Numbered from the stretch's first letter, positions 1 to 8,160 are shown. The stretch: 38,654 bases of DNA from an uncultured Chlorobiaceae bacterium (GCA_903908555.1 CAIVSG010000231.1:1-38654), one strand, 5' to 3'. Made by a program: numbers and translations. Notes: generated by a model from the letters alone, not told the origin.

Positions 1-223
1 CATCAATAAAGGTGACGTCAAAAAGCTTTCCGACCATGGTGGCCACCATAATCAGGTTTAAAGGCATACTGACCGTCCCGGAATCCACCATCATGCTGGT
101 GTTGCTTACGGGCTGGATCAACAGCCATTTTTTGCGTGATCGTTGCTCTCGAGCCAGTTGATGAAGAAGTTCCTCTGCGGGGTCAGGTAGTGTAAGAAGA
201 GTCTCTGATGGTAAGGTTGGCAT
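1..223 (-). CDS. Probable B12-binding radical SAM protein, N-terminal part only
   Basis: The reading frame starts at an ATG at 223 and runs off the left edge of the window, so only about 74 residues are visible. After a 30-residue polar leader comes KKWLLIQPVSNTSMMVDSG, then a stretch ending in MVGKLFDVTFID. This is the pattern of the first beta strand and helix of a cobalamin-binding domain (LLIQPP..., LA..L...DV.FID), as found at the N-terminus of many B12-dependent radical SAM enzymes. Green sulfur bacteria use several such enzymes in bacteriochlorophyll synthesis (BchE, BchQ and BchR types), but nothing visible separates these from other members. The radical SAM CxxxCxxC motif would lie outside the window. 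The gene is divergent from the small-protein unit starting at 437. Confidence 0.5.
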   Translation of the reverse strand, partial: MPTLPSETLLTLPDPAEELLHQLAREQRSRKKWLLIQPVSNTSMMVDSGTVSMPLNLIMVATMVGKLFDVTFID

Positions 224-361
224 ACCCTGAAAGCTGAAAAAGTGATAAAAACTGTTACAACAAGCACAAACAAGGTGAAAAAATATTTTTTTGAGCTTGT
301 AAGAATATTTAATATTTATGACATTTATAAGAAATAAATAATAAATATGATGTGCGTTATG

Positions 362-389
362 TTGCTTGTGCTTGAGTCCGCCCTATAAT
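362..389 (+). promoter_or_regulatory. Candidate sigma70-type promoter for the 437-1160 unit
   Basis: A perfect TATAAT lies at 384-389. TTGCTT at 362-367 is a fair -35 box at 16 bp spacing. Transcription would start near 396, giving a leader of about 40 nt before the ATG at 437. The surrounding 224-436 region is very AT-rich. A 9-bp inverted repeat (CAAGCACAA at 261-269, TTGTGCTTG at 366-374) has its right half overlapping the -35 box, which would suit an operator. Both readings are from sequence only. Confidence 0.5.
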
Positions 390-436
390 TGTTAACCACC
401 ATATTGATCTGAACAAATCAGCTCCATTGTAAAAGC

Positions 437-691
437 ATGAACTTTACCCTATCAGAAAACGAAATGTGTGATATCACCGGGTATTCACGCCGTCAGTTGC
501 AGGACATGCGTGAAGGCAGCAGAAAGACTCATAAAGGCCTGATGCACCGCTCACAACCCCTATTGGCAAAAGGCAAAGACTGGGAGCGATATGGGTGGGC
601 GATATTGTATGCCAAGCATGTATCTCAAAAGCTCGTGTCGCAAAAAACAACAGTCAATACTCTCCACCATCAAAAAGCTTTAGGGACGTAA
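437..691 (+). CDS. Small helix-turn-helix-like protein, first of a tandem paralogous pair
   Basis: This is an 84-residue protein that I do not recognise by name. Its N-terminal half, ENEMCDITGYSRRQLQDMR, has the look of a MerR/excisionase-type winged helix-turn-helix: a short helix, a TGYSRRQL turn and recognition helix, then an arginine. The second half contains the compact motif KGKDWERYGW followed by a helix ILYAKHV. The basic, polar composition fits DNA binding, but this is inferred. It is about two-thirds identical over the first 70 residues to the protein encoded 20 bp downstream, and the two probably share a transcript. No strong Shine-Dalgarno is seen; the ATG is the first in frame and lies about 40 nt after a good promoter. 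Confidence 0.7.
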   Translation: MNFTLSENEMCDITGYSRRQLQDMREGSRKTHKGLMHRSQPLLAKGKDWERYGWAILYAKHVSQKLVSQKTTVNTLHHQKALGT

Positions 692-710
692 TCCTCGAGC
701 GTTTAAAACT

Positions 711-989
711 ATGAAGTTTACCATTACAGAGAACGAGATGTGCGATCTCACAGGATACACAAGAAGGCACTTACAAAACATGCGCCTTGGCAGCAAGCAG
801 TTACAAAGGGGAGTGATCTACCGCGCAGAACCTTTTTTGACAAAAGGCAAAGACTGGGAGCGCTATGGGTGGGTGATATTGTATGCTATGCATGTATCGG
901 AAAAACTCGTTTCCCGAAAAAATAAACTCTTCAGCGATATCCCGCAGCGGAGTATTTCTTACAAAGTCCCCCAACAGCAACTTCAATAA
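711..989 (+). CDS. Small helix-turn-helix-like protein, second of a tandem paralogous pair
   Basis: This 92-residue paralogue of the preceding gene has conserved blocks ENEMCDLTGYTRRHLQNMR, KGKDWERYGW and ILYAMHVSEKLVS. The C-terminal 20 residues are unrelated to those of its neighbour and rich in Gln and Ser. DNA identity is also high: the segments encoding KGKDWERYGW differ by only a base or two, so the duplication is either recent or maintained. Conservation is concentrated in the presumed recognition helix and the KDWERYGW motif, with variation in the linker at residues 28-40, so the two could read different sites. Function is unknown. A 53-residue membrane-protein frame begins 10 nt after the stop codon. 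Confidence 0.7.
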   Translation: MKFTITENEMCDLTGYTRRHLQNMRLGSKQLQRGVIYRAEPFLTKGKDWERYGWVILYAMHVSEKLVSRKNKLFSDIPQRSISYKVPQQQLQ

Positions 990-998
990 AGAAACAGG

Positions 999-1160
999 AT
1001 GCGCAATACGCAACAAGGTACAGGTCTTGATAAAAAAACAGTTGGTCGTGGCTTTTCACTATTCTTTATAGTGACCTTTGCATGCTTTATCACCTATTAC
1101 TGGTCCTTGCTTAAACAGCTGATGCAAGACCACATGCATTACCACATTCCATTTTTTTAA
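999..1160 (+). CDS. Putative 53-residue single-helix membrane protein (or truncated exosortase-like fragment)
   Basis: A short frame with ATG at 999 and TAA at 1158-1160 follows the second paralogue by 10 nt. It encodes a basic N-terminus (about 18 residues, with GLDKKTVGRG), one strongly hydrophobic segment (FSLFFIVTFACFITYYWSLL), and a His-rich tail (DHMHYHIPFF). The positive-inside pattern predicts a cytoplasmic N-terminus. The order hydrophobic helix, aromatic YYW, leucine-rich turn, Asp, then H-x-x-F/P resembles the first segment of exosortases. The frame ends in a run of seven T; one extra T would extend it by only 12 residues, so the rest of any exosortase is absent. It may be a genuine mini-protein or a relic. 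The Shine-Dalgarno is weak. Confidence 0.45.
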   Translation: MRNTQQGTGLDKKTVGRGFSLFFIVTFACFITYYWSLLKQLMQDHMHYHIPFF

Positions 1161-1307
1161 TTACTCCCACCAAAAACGATAACAGATATTCGTAGCTATC
1201 GAGCTTCCCCTGCAGCTTGTTATTTTTATAATTGAGGATTCTCTATAACTTGTAAGCCAGTAGTATGATCGAGGGACGTAAACCGATCTTCCCTAATACC
1301 GGTGCTT

Positions 1308-4300
1308 ATGAAAAAAAACAGCTCTTATGAAAATAGCCGTGTCGACGATACGGTTTCCGCATTACTTGAATCCCTTCCTGATTCGGTTTATATCATAGAC
1401 CTCAAAGGCGTTATTCTCAATACCAATACCCTGTTTGCCTCACAATTTGGTAAGCGACCAGCGGAGTGCATTGGTGCCAATATTTATGACCTCATCACAA
1501 CTGTGCTGCAATTGCCGGAACTTGCTTCTCACCACAAAGAAAAGTGTAAAGAAGTTCTCCGTACTGGTAAACGGGTAAGTTTTGCAGATGAAAGGGACAT
1601 TCGGAAAGTCACCATCAGTCCCGTCCTCTTAGGGAACGGTGAAATTACCAGACTGCTCATCACCATACAGAATCTTGCCGAGCAAAAACGTTTAGAGCTT
1701 GAGCTTAAGTCGCGCCTGCCAAGATATAATTATGCATTGGAGGCTGCCCATGCAGGTGTCTGGGAGTGGAACTTGAAAACCAATGATATAATCTGGTCAA
1801 AAGATATATGGAAGTTGTACGGGATTGAACAGGGCGATGAAGAACCAACGTTCGAGTTTTGGGAAAGTATCGTCCATCCTGATGACCGGGAGATGACAAT
1901 CCAGACCATTAAAACAGTTGCAAGCAATTCGCAAGAGTTGAATATAGAGTATCGCTTTTTTTCTCCAGATGGTTCTATCTACTGGATGATGTCTCGAGGC
2001 AAGCCGGTACTTGACAACAACGGCCAGGCGACTCACTATTTCGGAACGATTATTGATGTCACTGAGCGAAAAAAAATGGAGCTTGAGCTCATTGAAAGCA
2101 AAAAGAAATACAGTTTTGCACTTGACGCTGCGAGTTCCGGAATATGGGAATGGGATGTTAAAACCGATAAACTGAGCTGGTCTGAACAGGTATGGGGATT
2201 ATACGGCTTGCAAGTGAACAGTCTCCCTTTGAACAATCAGCTTTGTATAGATACCATTCACCCCGACGACCGTGAGATGGCATCCTGGATAATACGTGAT
2301 GCTGTAAGCAACTCAAACCCGGCAACTCTCGAATATCGCACCTGTCACCCTGACGGCTCCGTCCACTGGCTCACATCCCGAGGTATGCCACTGCTTGATG
2401 CCGAAGGAAATGTGGCCAGTTATATCGGAACTATAATCGACATTACCGGGCGCAAACAGACAGAATCGGAGCTCATCGAAACTGAGGAGCGGTTAAAGTT
2501 CGCTTTGGAAGCTACAAGCACTGGTGTCTGGGAGTGGGACGTGATTGAGGATAAGGTTACCTGGACGGATAATGTCTGGAAATTATATGGATTGGAAAAA
2601 AATACTCTTCCTCACACTCACCGGCTTTGTGAAAGCAATATTCACCCGGATGATCGGGATTTTCTCTTTGAGAAAGTCATGGCAGCGGCAAGCAAAGAGA
2701 TTGACATAGATATTGAATATCGTGTCTGCCATAAGGGCGGCTCCATCCACTGGCTTAAGTGTCAGGGTGTACCGAAATACAATACTGACGGTCGGTTAAC
2801 ATCTTATATCGGAACTGTTACTGATATTTCATCCCGCAAGGAGTTGATGAACCGGCTCCTTGATAGCAAAAGATTGCTATCTCAGGCTTTGGATGCTGCT
2901 CATGCCGGTGTCTGGGAGTGGAACCTGAAAACAGGAGAGAACATTTGGTCTGAAGAGACTTGGCGCTTATACGGGCTTGAACGTGGAGATAAGACTCCAT
3001 CTTTCGACCTTTGGGCGAGTACCATTTATCCCGATGATCGTAATATGGTCATCGGCACCGTTTCTTCAGCAGCCGAAAATCAAACCCCTCTTTACATCGA
3101 ATATAGGATTTCCAATTATAAAGGTTCAGAGCGTTGGCTCATGTCCCGTGGAAAGCCAATCTATGACAAGTATGGAAAGGTTGAGCGCTATATCGGAACA
3201 ATTATAGATATCAGCGAAAGAAAAGCAATTGAAGAAAAACTTAAAATAAGTCAGGAACGACTTGATTTCGTTCTTGAAAGCAGTCATGTCGGTGTATGGG
3301 ACTTGAATATGCAAGATGGCTCATCAGTTCGTACAATTGAACATGCCCGCATTTTTGGGTACGAAACAATTCCGCCCCTGTGGTCATTCGAAAAGTTTAT
3401 CGGCCACATTATTCCGGAAGATCGCCCGGCAGTAGAGTCACTCATCAGGAGTTCAATAGAAAAAAAGGAAAACTATACGTTCGAATGCCGAATTCACTCA
3501 GTAAAAGGGGAGTTGCGCTGGATTACTGTAACTGGTGCATGCAAGTTCGATAAAAACTGCAAATCAAACAATGTTTTAGGCATTATACAAGATATCACCG
3601 AACAAAAACTGGATCAGAACAAAATCATTGAAAGTGAAGAGAAATTCAGAACTATCTTTAATCGTTCTCCTATCGCAATCGGAATCGGAGATTTCTCGGC
3701 TGGTATTATGTACGATGTCAACCCGGCATGGTTGCAACTTTTCGGCTTTACAAGAGAAGAGGTTATTGGTCGAAGCATCAAGGACCTTTTGCTGTACGAG
3801 AACATCGAAGATGATGAACAGATTCTAAAAGAGCTGAAAGAACATCGCCAGATTATCAACAAACTATTTCATCTCCGTAACAAATCCGGCGACACAGCCA
3901 CTATTCTTTTCTCTTCCGACTTTATTCCGCTGAATGACAAACAAGCCCTTCTTGTGATGATGACGGATATCACTATGCAGGAGTTACAACAGGGTAACAT
4001 AGAACGGTTGGAGCAGATTGTTGATGATCGTACACGTCAGCTTAAAGATGAGGTAAAGCATCTCAACAGCTTCTTACACATGATTTCACATGAATACCGT
4101 ACTCCTCTGGCTATTATCCGGGGAAACCTTGATCTCATCGAACTGAAAAATAAGCACTCTAACTGTGTGAATACGTTAGAACTGACCAAAATACGCCGTG
4201 CTATCGATCGTCTTGTAGAGGTTATGGAACAATCCATGCATGAAGCACGCTTATTGGAATTCAGTTCGGTCTTTCCATTGAAGCCTGTTCAGCTTCTTTC

Positions 4301-4733
4301 CCTGATTACTTCACAGGCCGAATCCTTTAGGGCCTTATGGCCTGATCAAGCTATTGAGTATTCAGTAACCGTTGAAGCGTGTGAAATTTTGGGGGATCCA
4401 TCAAGGCTCAAATTGGCCATTTTCAATCTCCTTGATAATGCACATAAATATTCTCTGCCTGGCTCGACTATCGAACTGAAGAGTTCGGAGGAAGGAGAAA
4501 GCGCAGTCATCAGCATCCGTAATAAGGGAATACCCCTTTTAGAAGACGAGGCTGAAGTGATATTTGAAAAGTATCAGCGTGGCAGCAACTCCATGAATAC
4601 CGGAGGTGCAGGCCTCGGGTTGTGGATGGTAAAGAGTATCATCGAAGAACATAAAGGGCAGGTCAGCCTTAAAGGCTTTGATTCAGGAGTAGAGGTAACA
4701 ATTCGCCTGCCTCTCTTTCATCACGCACTTTGA
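1308..4733 (+). CDS. Soluble multi-PAS sensor histidine kinase
   Basis: This 1141-residue kinase has no transmembrane segment. In order it shows an N-terminal PAS (about 15-125); four very similar PAS/PAC units, each opening with G-(V/I)-WEW near residues 150, 278, 406 and 534; a fifth diverged copy near 662 (GVWDLN); another PAS (about 775-895); a HisKA domain with H-box ISHEYRTPLA (His about 928); and an HATPase domain with N-box DNAHKYS and G-box GGAGLGLW. The PAC halves end in variants of YIGTIIDITERK. The conserved His and ATP-binding boxes predict an active kinase. The response regulator 43 bp downstream is the likely partner. The PAS type often binds small ligands or cofactors, but none can be named here. 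GTG at 1302 is an alternative start; no good Shine-Dalgarno distinguishes the two. Confidence 0.93.
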   Translation: MKKNSSYENSRVDDTVSALLESLPDSVYIIDLKGVILNTNTLFASQFGKRPAECIGANIYDLITTVLQLPELASHHKEKCKEVLRTGKRVSFADERDIRKVTISPVLLGNGEITRLLITIQNLAEQKRLELELKSRLPRYNYALEAAHAGVWEWNLKTNDIIWSKDIWKLYGIEQGDEEPTFEFWESIVHPDDREMTIQTIKTVASNSQELNIEYRFFSPDGSIYWMMSRGKPVLDNNGQATHYFGTIIDVTERKKMELELIESKKKYSFALDAASSGIWEWDVKTDKLSWSEQVWGLYGLQVNSLPLNNQLCIDTIHPDDREMASWIIRDAVSNSNPATLEYRTCHPDGSVHWLTSRGMPLLDAEGNVASYIGTIIDITGRKQTESELIETEERLKFALEATSTGVWEWDVIEDKVTWTDNVWKLYGLEKNTLPHTHRLCESNIHPDDRDFLFEKVMAAASKEIDIDIEYRVCHKGGSIHWLKCQGVPKYNTDGRLTSYIGTVTDISSRKELMNRLLDSKRLLSQALDAAHAGVWEWNLKTGENIWSEETWRLYGLERGDKTPSFDLWASTIYPDDRNMVIGTVSSAAENQTPLYIEYRISNYKGSERWLMSRGKPIYDKYGKVERYIGTIIDISERKAIEEKLKISQERLDFVLESSHVGVWDLNMQDGSSVRTIEHARIFGYETIPPLWSFEKFIGHIIPEDRPAVESLIRSSIEKKENYTFECRIHSVKGELRWITVTGACKFDKNCKSNNVLGIIQDITEQKLDQNKIIESEEKFRTIFNRSPIAIGIGDFSAGIMYDVNPAWLQLFGFTREEVIGRSIKDLLLYENIEDDEQILKELKEHRQIINKLFHLRNKSGDTATILFSSDFIPLNDKQALLVMMTDITMQELQQGNIERLEQIVDDRTRQLKDEVKHLNSFLHMISHEYRTPLAIIRGNLDLIELKNKHSNCVNTLELTKIRRAIDRLVEVMEQSMHEARLLEFSSVFPLKPVQLLSLITSQAESFRALWPDQAIEYSVTVEACEILGDPSRLKLAIFNLLDNAHKYSLPGSTIELKSSEEGESAVISIRNKGIPLLEDEAEVIFEKYQRGSNSMNTGGAGLGLWMVKSIIEEHKGQVSLKGFDSGVEVTIRLPLFHHAL

Positions 4734-4776
4734 CGGCATTTTTTAACGTTTTTTCATAAAACAATTTGGCATTCCT

Positions 4777-5505
4777 ATGGCCGATAGCAGAAGAGTGATC
4801 GTTGTTGAAGACGATAATGATTTTCGTGAAAGCATGGTAGAATACCTTCTACTGAAAGGCCTTGACGTTACCGGTGTAGAATCAGCACTGGAGTTCTATA
4901 CCCGTATGTCCTTGCAAAAATATGATCTGGCTATTCTCGATATCGGACTACCCGACCAGAACGGTCTGGTGCTGGCCGAATATATCCGTAACAATACGGA
5001 AATGCGTATTGTTATGCTTACTGCACAGTCATCACTTGAAATCAAAATAAATGCCTATACACTCGGGGCGGATATCTATCTGGTCAAACCGATAGACTTT
5101 TCCGAATTGTCAGCCTCGATTTACAGTCTTCTCCGTCGTCTTGATGCGAACCTCTGCCTGCCGCACTCGCCCGAGAGAGTCGAACCTGCCGTGGAGAAAA
5201 AACAGCCGCAATGGACGCTTGTTCGTAGTTCCTGGACGTTATGTTCGCCAAGAGGAGAAGAGATAAAACTGACGTCGAAAGAATTTGATTTGTTTTATCA
5301 GCTCGCACTATTGTCAAATACCGTAGTTCTGCGTCAGGATTTATTAACAGCCCTTGGCTATGAAAACAATGAACACGGGAACCGATCCCTTGATGCGCTG
5401 GTTCATCGTTTGCGTTTAAAAAAGAATGGTCTCAAATACAACATACCTCTTAAAACCGCTCATGGTTCAGGGTACATTTTTGCAGCACCAATCGCTATCG
5501 TTTAA
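4777..5505 (+). CDS. OmpR/PhoB-family response regulator
   Basis: This 242-residue regulator has a receiver domain (about 5-118) with acidic pocket EDD at 11-13, phospho-acceptor Asp55 in LDIGLP, the conserved Thr in MLTAQ, and Lys104 in VKP. A linker follows, then a C-terminal winged helix (about 145-238) with KLTSKEFDLFYQLA, the recognition-helix region SLDALVHRLRLK and the GSGYIF hairpin typical of Trans_reg_C. It should bind DNA as a dimer when phosphorylated. It follows the multi-PAS kinase by 43 bp on the same strand, so the two form a probable two-component pair. Targets cannot be read from the sequence; the nearest transcription units are a lipoprotein and a PEP-CTERM gene. Confidence 0.93.
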   Translation: MADSRRVIVVEDDNDFRESMVEYLLLKGLDVTGVESALEFYTRMSLQKYDLAILDIGLPDQNGLVLAEYIRNNTEMRIVMLTAQSSLEIKINAYTLGADIYLVKPIDFSELSASIYSLLRRLDANLCLPHSPERVEPAVEKKQPQWTLVRSSWTLCSPRGEEIKLTSKEFDLFYQLALLSNTVVLRQDLLTALGYENNEHGNRSLDALVHRLRLKKNGLKYNIPLKTAHGSGYIFAAPIAIV

Positions 5506-5520
5506 CTCACCATCGGCGGG

Positions 5521-6123
5521 TTATTGCATCAAATAAGCGGGTAGCTGCTCTAGTACAACACCTACTAAGCGCCAACCATCATCGAAAAGTGACAGTTTAG
5601 CCATAAATGCGTTGTTTTTACTGGCACAGGTTTTAGGTGCAGCCTGCCCAAACGGGGTAATATCTTTTGTTTTAATGGTAAAGTGTACGATGGCTGTTTG
5701 TTCTATTGGTTGTTCGATACCTGTTACTGCGTAACTCTCAATAGCACATAATTTGACCACTGGATTTCCAGATGCGCTTTCTCCAATAACAAATTTTTTC
5801 CCTTTTTCTGTCAATTTGATATCTCTAACCCCCCCGGCAGGCGTCCCATCGTTCCGAAAAGTTATAAGCCCGTCATTAGCAAACCTTGACATAAGAGAAA
5901 TTAATGAGTTGCCGGTGATTTTTTCCCTATCCCATCGCATATCCTGAATGTTACTATCGCTGGTCTTTGGAATTTCCGCCGATATAATTCCATTGCTTGC
6001 TCGCTTGTCTGCTTGCTCGATTAAGGTTTTTGCTTTCTTTCTTGTAAGCTTGGAGCTATCACTACAGCCCGGCACAGCAAAAGCCATTGACATCGAGAGC
6101 ATAAGTGCTAATAAGACCCGCAT
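5521..6123 (-). CDS. Probable lipoprotein of unknown function
   Basis: This is a 200-residue exported protein. From the ATG at 6123 the N-terminus has an n-region Arg, a hydrophobic core (VLLALMLSMSMAFAV) and a lipobox-like VPGC placing the modified Cys at residue 20. This signal decides the start over an upstream TTG at 6156. The mature part is mixed alpha/beta with no motif I recognise. A basic KLTRKKAKTLIEQADKRA helix follows the lipidation site, and the C-terminal half looks like a small beta-rich domain (FDDGWRLVGVV). It is convergent with the response regulator (15 bp apart) and divergent from the PEP-CTERM gene. Lipid anchoring is inferred from the lipobox only. Confidence 0.75.
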   Translation of the reverse strand: MRVLLALMLSMSMAFAVPGCSDSSKLTRKKAKTLIEQADKRASNGIISAEIPKTSDSNIQDMRWDREKITGNSLISLMSRFANDGLITFRNDGTPAGGVRDIKLTEKGKKFVIGESASGNPVVKLCAIESYAVTGIEQPIEQTAIVHFTIKTKDITPFGQAAPKTCASKNNAFMAKLSLFDDGWRLVGVVLEQLPAYLMQ

Positions 6124-6580
6124 AATAATGTTCGTTATAGTTGAAAAATGAAACAACTTACCCGTGATAGATAAATCTATGTAATTATTTAATAATATCT
6201 ATGTCAAGGCAGGATTCTCAAGCAGGAAAACCAAAGATAGATTCATCACTCGCATATTCCGTCCAACCTCAAACACTTTTTTTACCCTGAGCCGATAAGT
6301 CTGAAAATTTGCCATTATAGTCACTAAAACTCATTTCACTACCGATTCAAACTTGCACAGGCAACAAAATACTGTTATCAGCATAGCAGAGCATTTTACA
6401 CTGAACTATTTACAAAGAATGGTCGTTAGATGACAAGGATCGCTGATATCGGGACGAGTGGTATAGGCGAATCGTATACAGATCAATAATAGTTTGCCTG
6501 TTTATTTTGCTTTTTAGTTTTTATTTTAATAAATTGAAGGTAGACAAAATCTCTAAATGTTAATTCAAATGGGGGGTAAA
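6124..6580. other. Divergent intergenic region without a recognisable gene
   Basis: These 457 bp separate the minus-strand lipoprotein gene from the plus-strand PEP-CTERM gene. No frame here has a plausible start, composition or homology. The last 80 bp before the PEP-CTERM start are AT-rich (T-runs around 6500-6530) and probably carry its promoter, but no clean -35/-10 pair stands out. Confidence 0.5.
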
Positions 6581-7315
6581 ATGAAAAAAATAGTTTACGG
6601 AGTCATGGCGTTTGCCATGGTCTTTCTTGGCAGGGCTGAATCAGCTCACGCGGCGGTGGGTGACATAATTGCTGTAGATGTTAATGGAGCTGGTTTTTAC
6701 CACGGGGTGGGAGAGCTGACAAATGGAGCTACTGTCCATTGGGCTACTATTTCTGGTGCTCAAACTGGTGGCGGCTTGCTCAATGCAGACCTTACGGTAT
6801 CACGTAGTAATGGTACTTACGATGCCAGCGGAGCAGTTACGCTTGCTTATTCCGCAGATGCAAGTACTTCTATAGATTCATTTGCGGCATCTACCTTTTA
6901 TAACACACCTCAGCAAGGATTGTTTGATGGCTATATGACATCGTCTGTTGGAAGTAGTCACCTCAATTTTGCTGGTCTTGATGCAAGTAAGATTTATCAA
7001 TTGGCCGTTTATTCTCAGGTAGAGACAAACAATCCGAGTGCTTTAAGTATTAATGGGACTCAAGTGATAACCAATGCTCACTCTACAGCAAGTACTCTCT
7101 TGTCTGGGACTAATTATTTCATAATTAATGGTCTGACATCATCTGGTTCAGGGGCTTTGAATCTTACCTATGGTGGTCGAATCTCTGGTTTCCAGTTGAA
7201 AGAGGTTTCTTCGCCTGCGCCTGAACCGTCCACCATAGTACTTATGGGTATTGGCGGTCTGTTGTTTGCTGTGTTTAGTTTACGTAAGTCTCATGTATCA
7301 AACTTGGTTGGGTGA
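6581..7315 (+). CDS. PEP-CTERM sorting-domain exported protein
   Basis: This 244-residue protein has an N-terminal signal peptide (MKK..., hydrophobic core, AHAA cleavage region) and a textbook C-terminal PEP-CTERM tag: PEP near residue 214, a hydrophobic helix (TIVLMGIGGLLFAVFSL), then basic RKS. Such tags are processed by exosortases, with the protein ending up at or outside the outer membrane, often with exopolysaccharide. The middle is Ser/Thr/Gly/Asn-rich beta sandwich-like sequence without catalytic motifs. ATG 6581 is chosen over 6557 because GGGGGG at 6571-6576 makes a plausible ribosome site and the signal peptide then starts with MKK. It is related in architecture and C-terminal wording to the two PEP-CTERM proteins at 22046-23645. 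No full exosortase is visible in this window. Confidence 0.88.
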   Translation: MKKIVYGVMAFAMVFLGRAESAHAAVGDIIAVDVNGAGFYHGVGELTNGATVHWATISGAQTGGGLLNADLTVSRSNGTYDASGAVTLAYSADASTSIDSFAASTFYNTPQQGLFDGYMTSSVGSSHLNFAGLDASKIYQLAVYSQVETNNPSALSINGTQVITNAHSTASTLLSGTNYFIINGLTSSGSGALNLTYGGRISGFQLKEVSSPAPEPSTIVLMGIGGLLFAVFSLRKSHVSNLVG

Positions 7316-7340
7316 TCTCTTTTTTTAAAGCGGTTACTGG

Positions 7341-7398
7341 TGCGCCTTTCTTTGCGGTTCCACTCTTGAATAGGGGACGGTTCCGTAAGAAAGGTGCA
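7341..7398 (+). terminator. Inverted repeat downstream of the PEP-CTERM gene
   Basis: TGCGCCTTTCTT at 7341-7352 pairs with AAGAAAGGTGCA at 7387-7398 (12 bp with one G-U), 26 nt after the stop codon. The enclosed loop holds two copies of the word CGGTTCC. No T-tract follows, so it may be an mRNA-stabilising hairpin or part of a dispersed repeat rather than a rho-independent terminator. Confidence 0.35.
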
Positions 7399-7732
7399 GG
7401 GCGATTTTTCAGCCGCAGTCGCAATCATTAACCTTCACCCGTTCAGCACCCTCCTCTTTCGCTCGCGATTCAATCTCTCTTGTCGGCTTGGCAACACAAC
7501 CCACTTTTGGCGAAGATCCTTTGAACACCGAGTGGGGTCCACGTCACACTTCTCCCCAATTGGTATTGCTACAGGAAGCATAGGAGTTGTGGATGCGACC
7601 CTTCCACAGGGACCAAAAGGCAAGGAACTGATACAATCTTCCGGTGAAGCCATCTACAAAATGTTACCTGCCTCCCAACAGCAAAAGACTGCAAAACGCA
7701 ACAAAAAGGAAATCACCCCAGCCTTTCATTAA
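7394..7732 (+). pseudogene. Possible decayed coding remnant, creatininase-like C-terminus
   Basis: An open frame runs across 7394-7732 but its N-terminal half is low-complexity, with no good start or ribosome site. The middle reads SHFSPIGIATGSIGVVDAT and continues with PKGKELIQSSGEAIYKML. That resembles the end of creatininase-family amidohydrolases, where a G(V)xGDxxLAtxEKG block precedes a final helix. No metal-binding residues of that family are present. I read it as the tail of a lost gene, at low confidence. The frame ends just before the heptamer repeats. Confidence 0.25.
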
Positions 7733-7760
7733 AACCCCATTGCCACTAAAAACTACCTTC

Positions 7761-7845
7761 CCTCAGCCCTCAGCCCTCAGTACTCAGTACTCAGTACTCA
7801 GCACTCAGTACTCAGCACTCAGTACTCAGCACTCAGCACTTCAGT
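7761..7845. repeat. Heptamer tandem array, CTCAGYM family
   Basis: About 12 tandem 7-bp units of the forms CTCAGCC, CTCAGTA and CTCAGCA run without interruption through this stretch. The first units are CTCAGCC and the later ones alternate CTCAGTA and CTCAGCA, so the array has mutated and spread internally. The same family recurs at 8161, 8218, 8934 and 29991. The unit length is not a multiple of three and the array is intergenic. Confidence 0.9.
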
Positions 7846-7924
7846 CTTCGCCCCTTCGTTTCCTTCCAATTATTTCATTAAATTGAACGGTGTAGCATGT
7901 AAACCAAATAAAGGGCTTTCAGTA

Positions 7925-8155
7925 ATGAGTCAAGAGTTTTTTCGTGAAAAGATTATCGCCGCTATGTTGTATGGATTCCGTGCAATCAAAAACCCCAAAA
8001 CAGTAACCGTTCACCCTGAACTAATGGCCCAGATAAGAGCTCAGTTCAAGCAAACACAGCTTGCCCCAAAAAACATTGGAGGCACCGAAATGTTTTTCGG
8101 CCTCCCAGTAACCGAAGACCCCACCAAACCCAAAGACCACCTCGCAGTAGCCTAA
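7925..8155 (+). CDS. Small hypothetical protein
   Basis: This 76-residue protein begins MSQEFFREKIIAAMLYGF. It continues with a motif reminiscent of phage-type or nucleoid-like small proteins: a TVTVHPELMAQIRAQF helix, then TEMFFGLPVTED. I cannot assign it. The ATG at 7925 is preferred; a TTG at 7883 would add 14 residues of unlikely composition. It lies between repeat arrays with no neighbour in the same operon. Its composition is balanced and unlike the decayed frame upstream, which supports a real gene. Confidence 0.55.
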   Translation: MSQEFFREKIIAAMLYGFRAIKNPKTVTVHPELMAQIRAQFKQTQLAPKNIGGTEMFFGLPVTEDPTKPKDHLAVA

Positions 8156-8160
8156 CCCCC

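Noticed and set aside
261..374. Long-range hairpin from CAAGCACAA and TTGTGCTTG as an RNA structure
   Set aside because: The arms are 96 bp apart and the left arm is upstream of the promoter, so they could act only as DNA sites.
999..1160. The frame as a longer exosortase gene continuing to 1301
   Set aside because: Even with one inserted T the frame stops after 12 more residues, and no exosortase catalytic residues appear in any frame to 1301.
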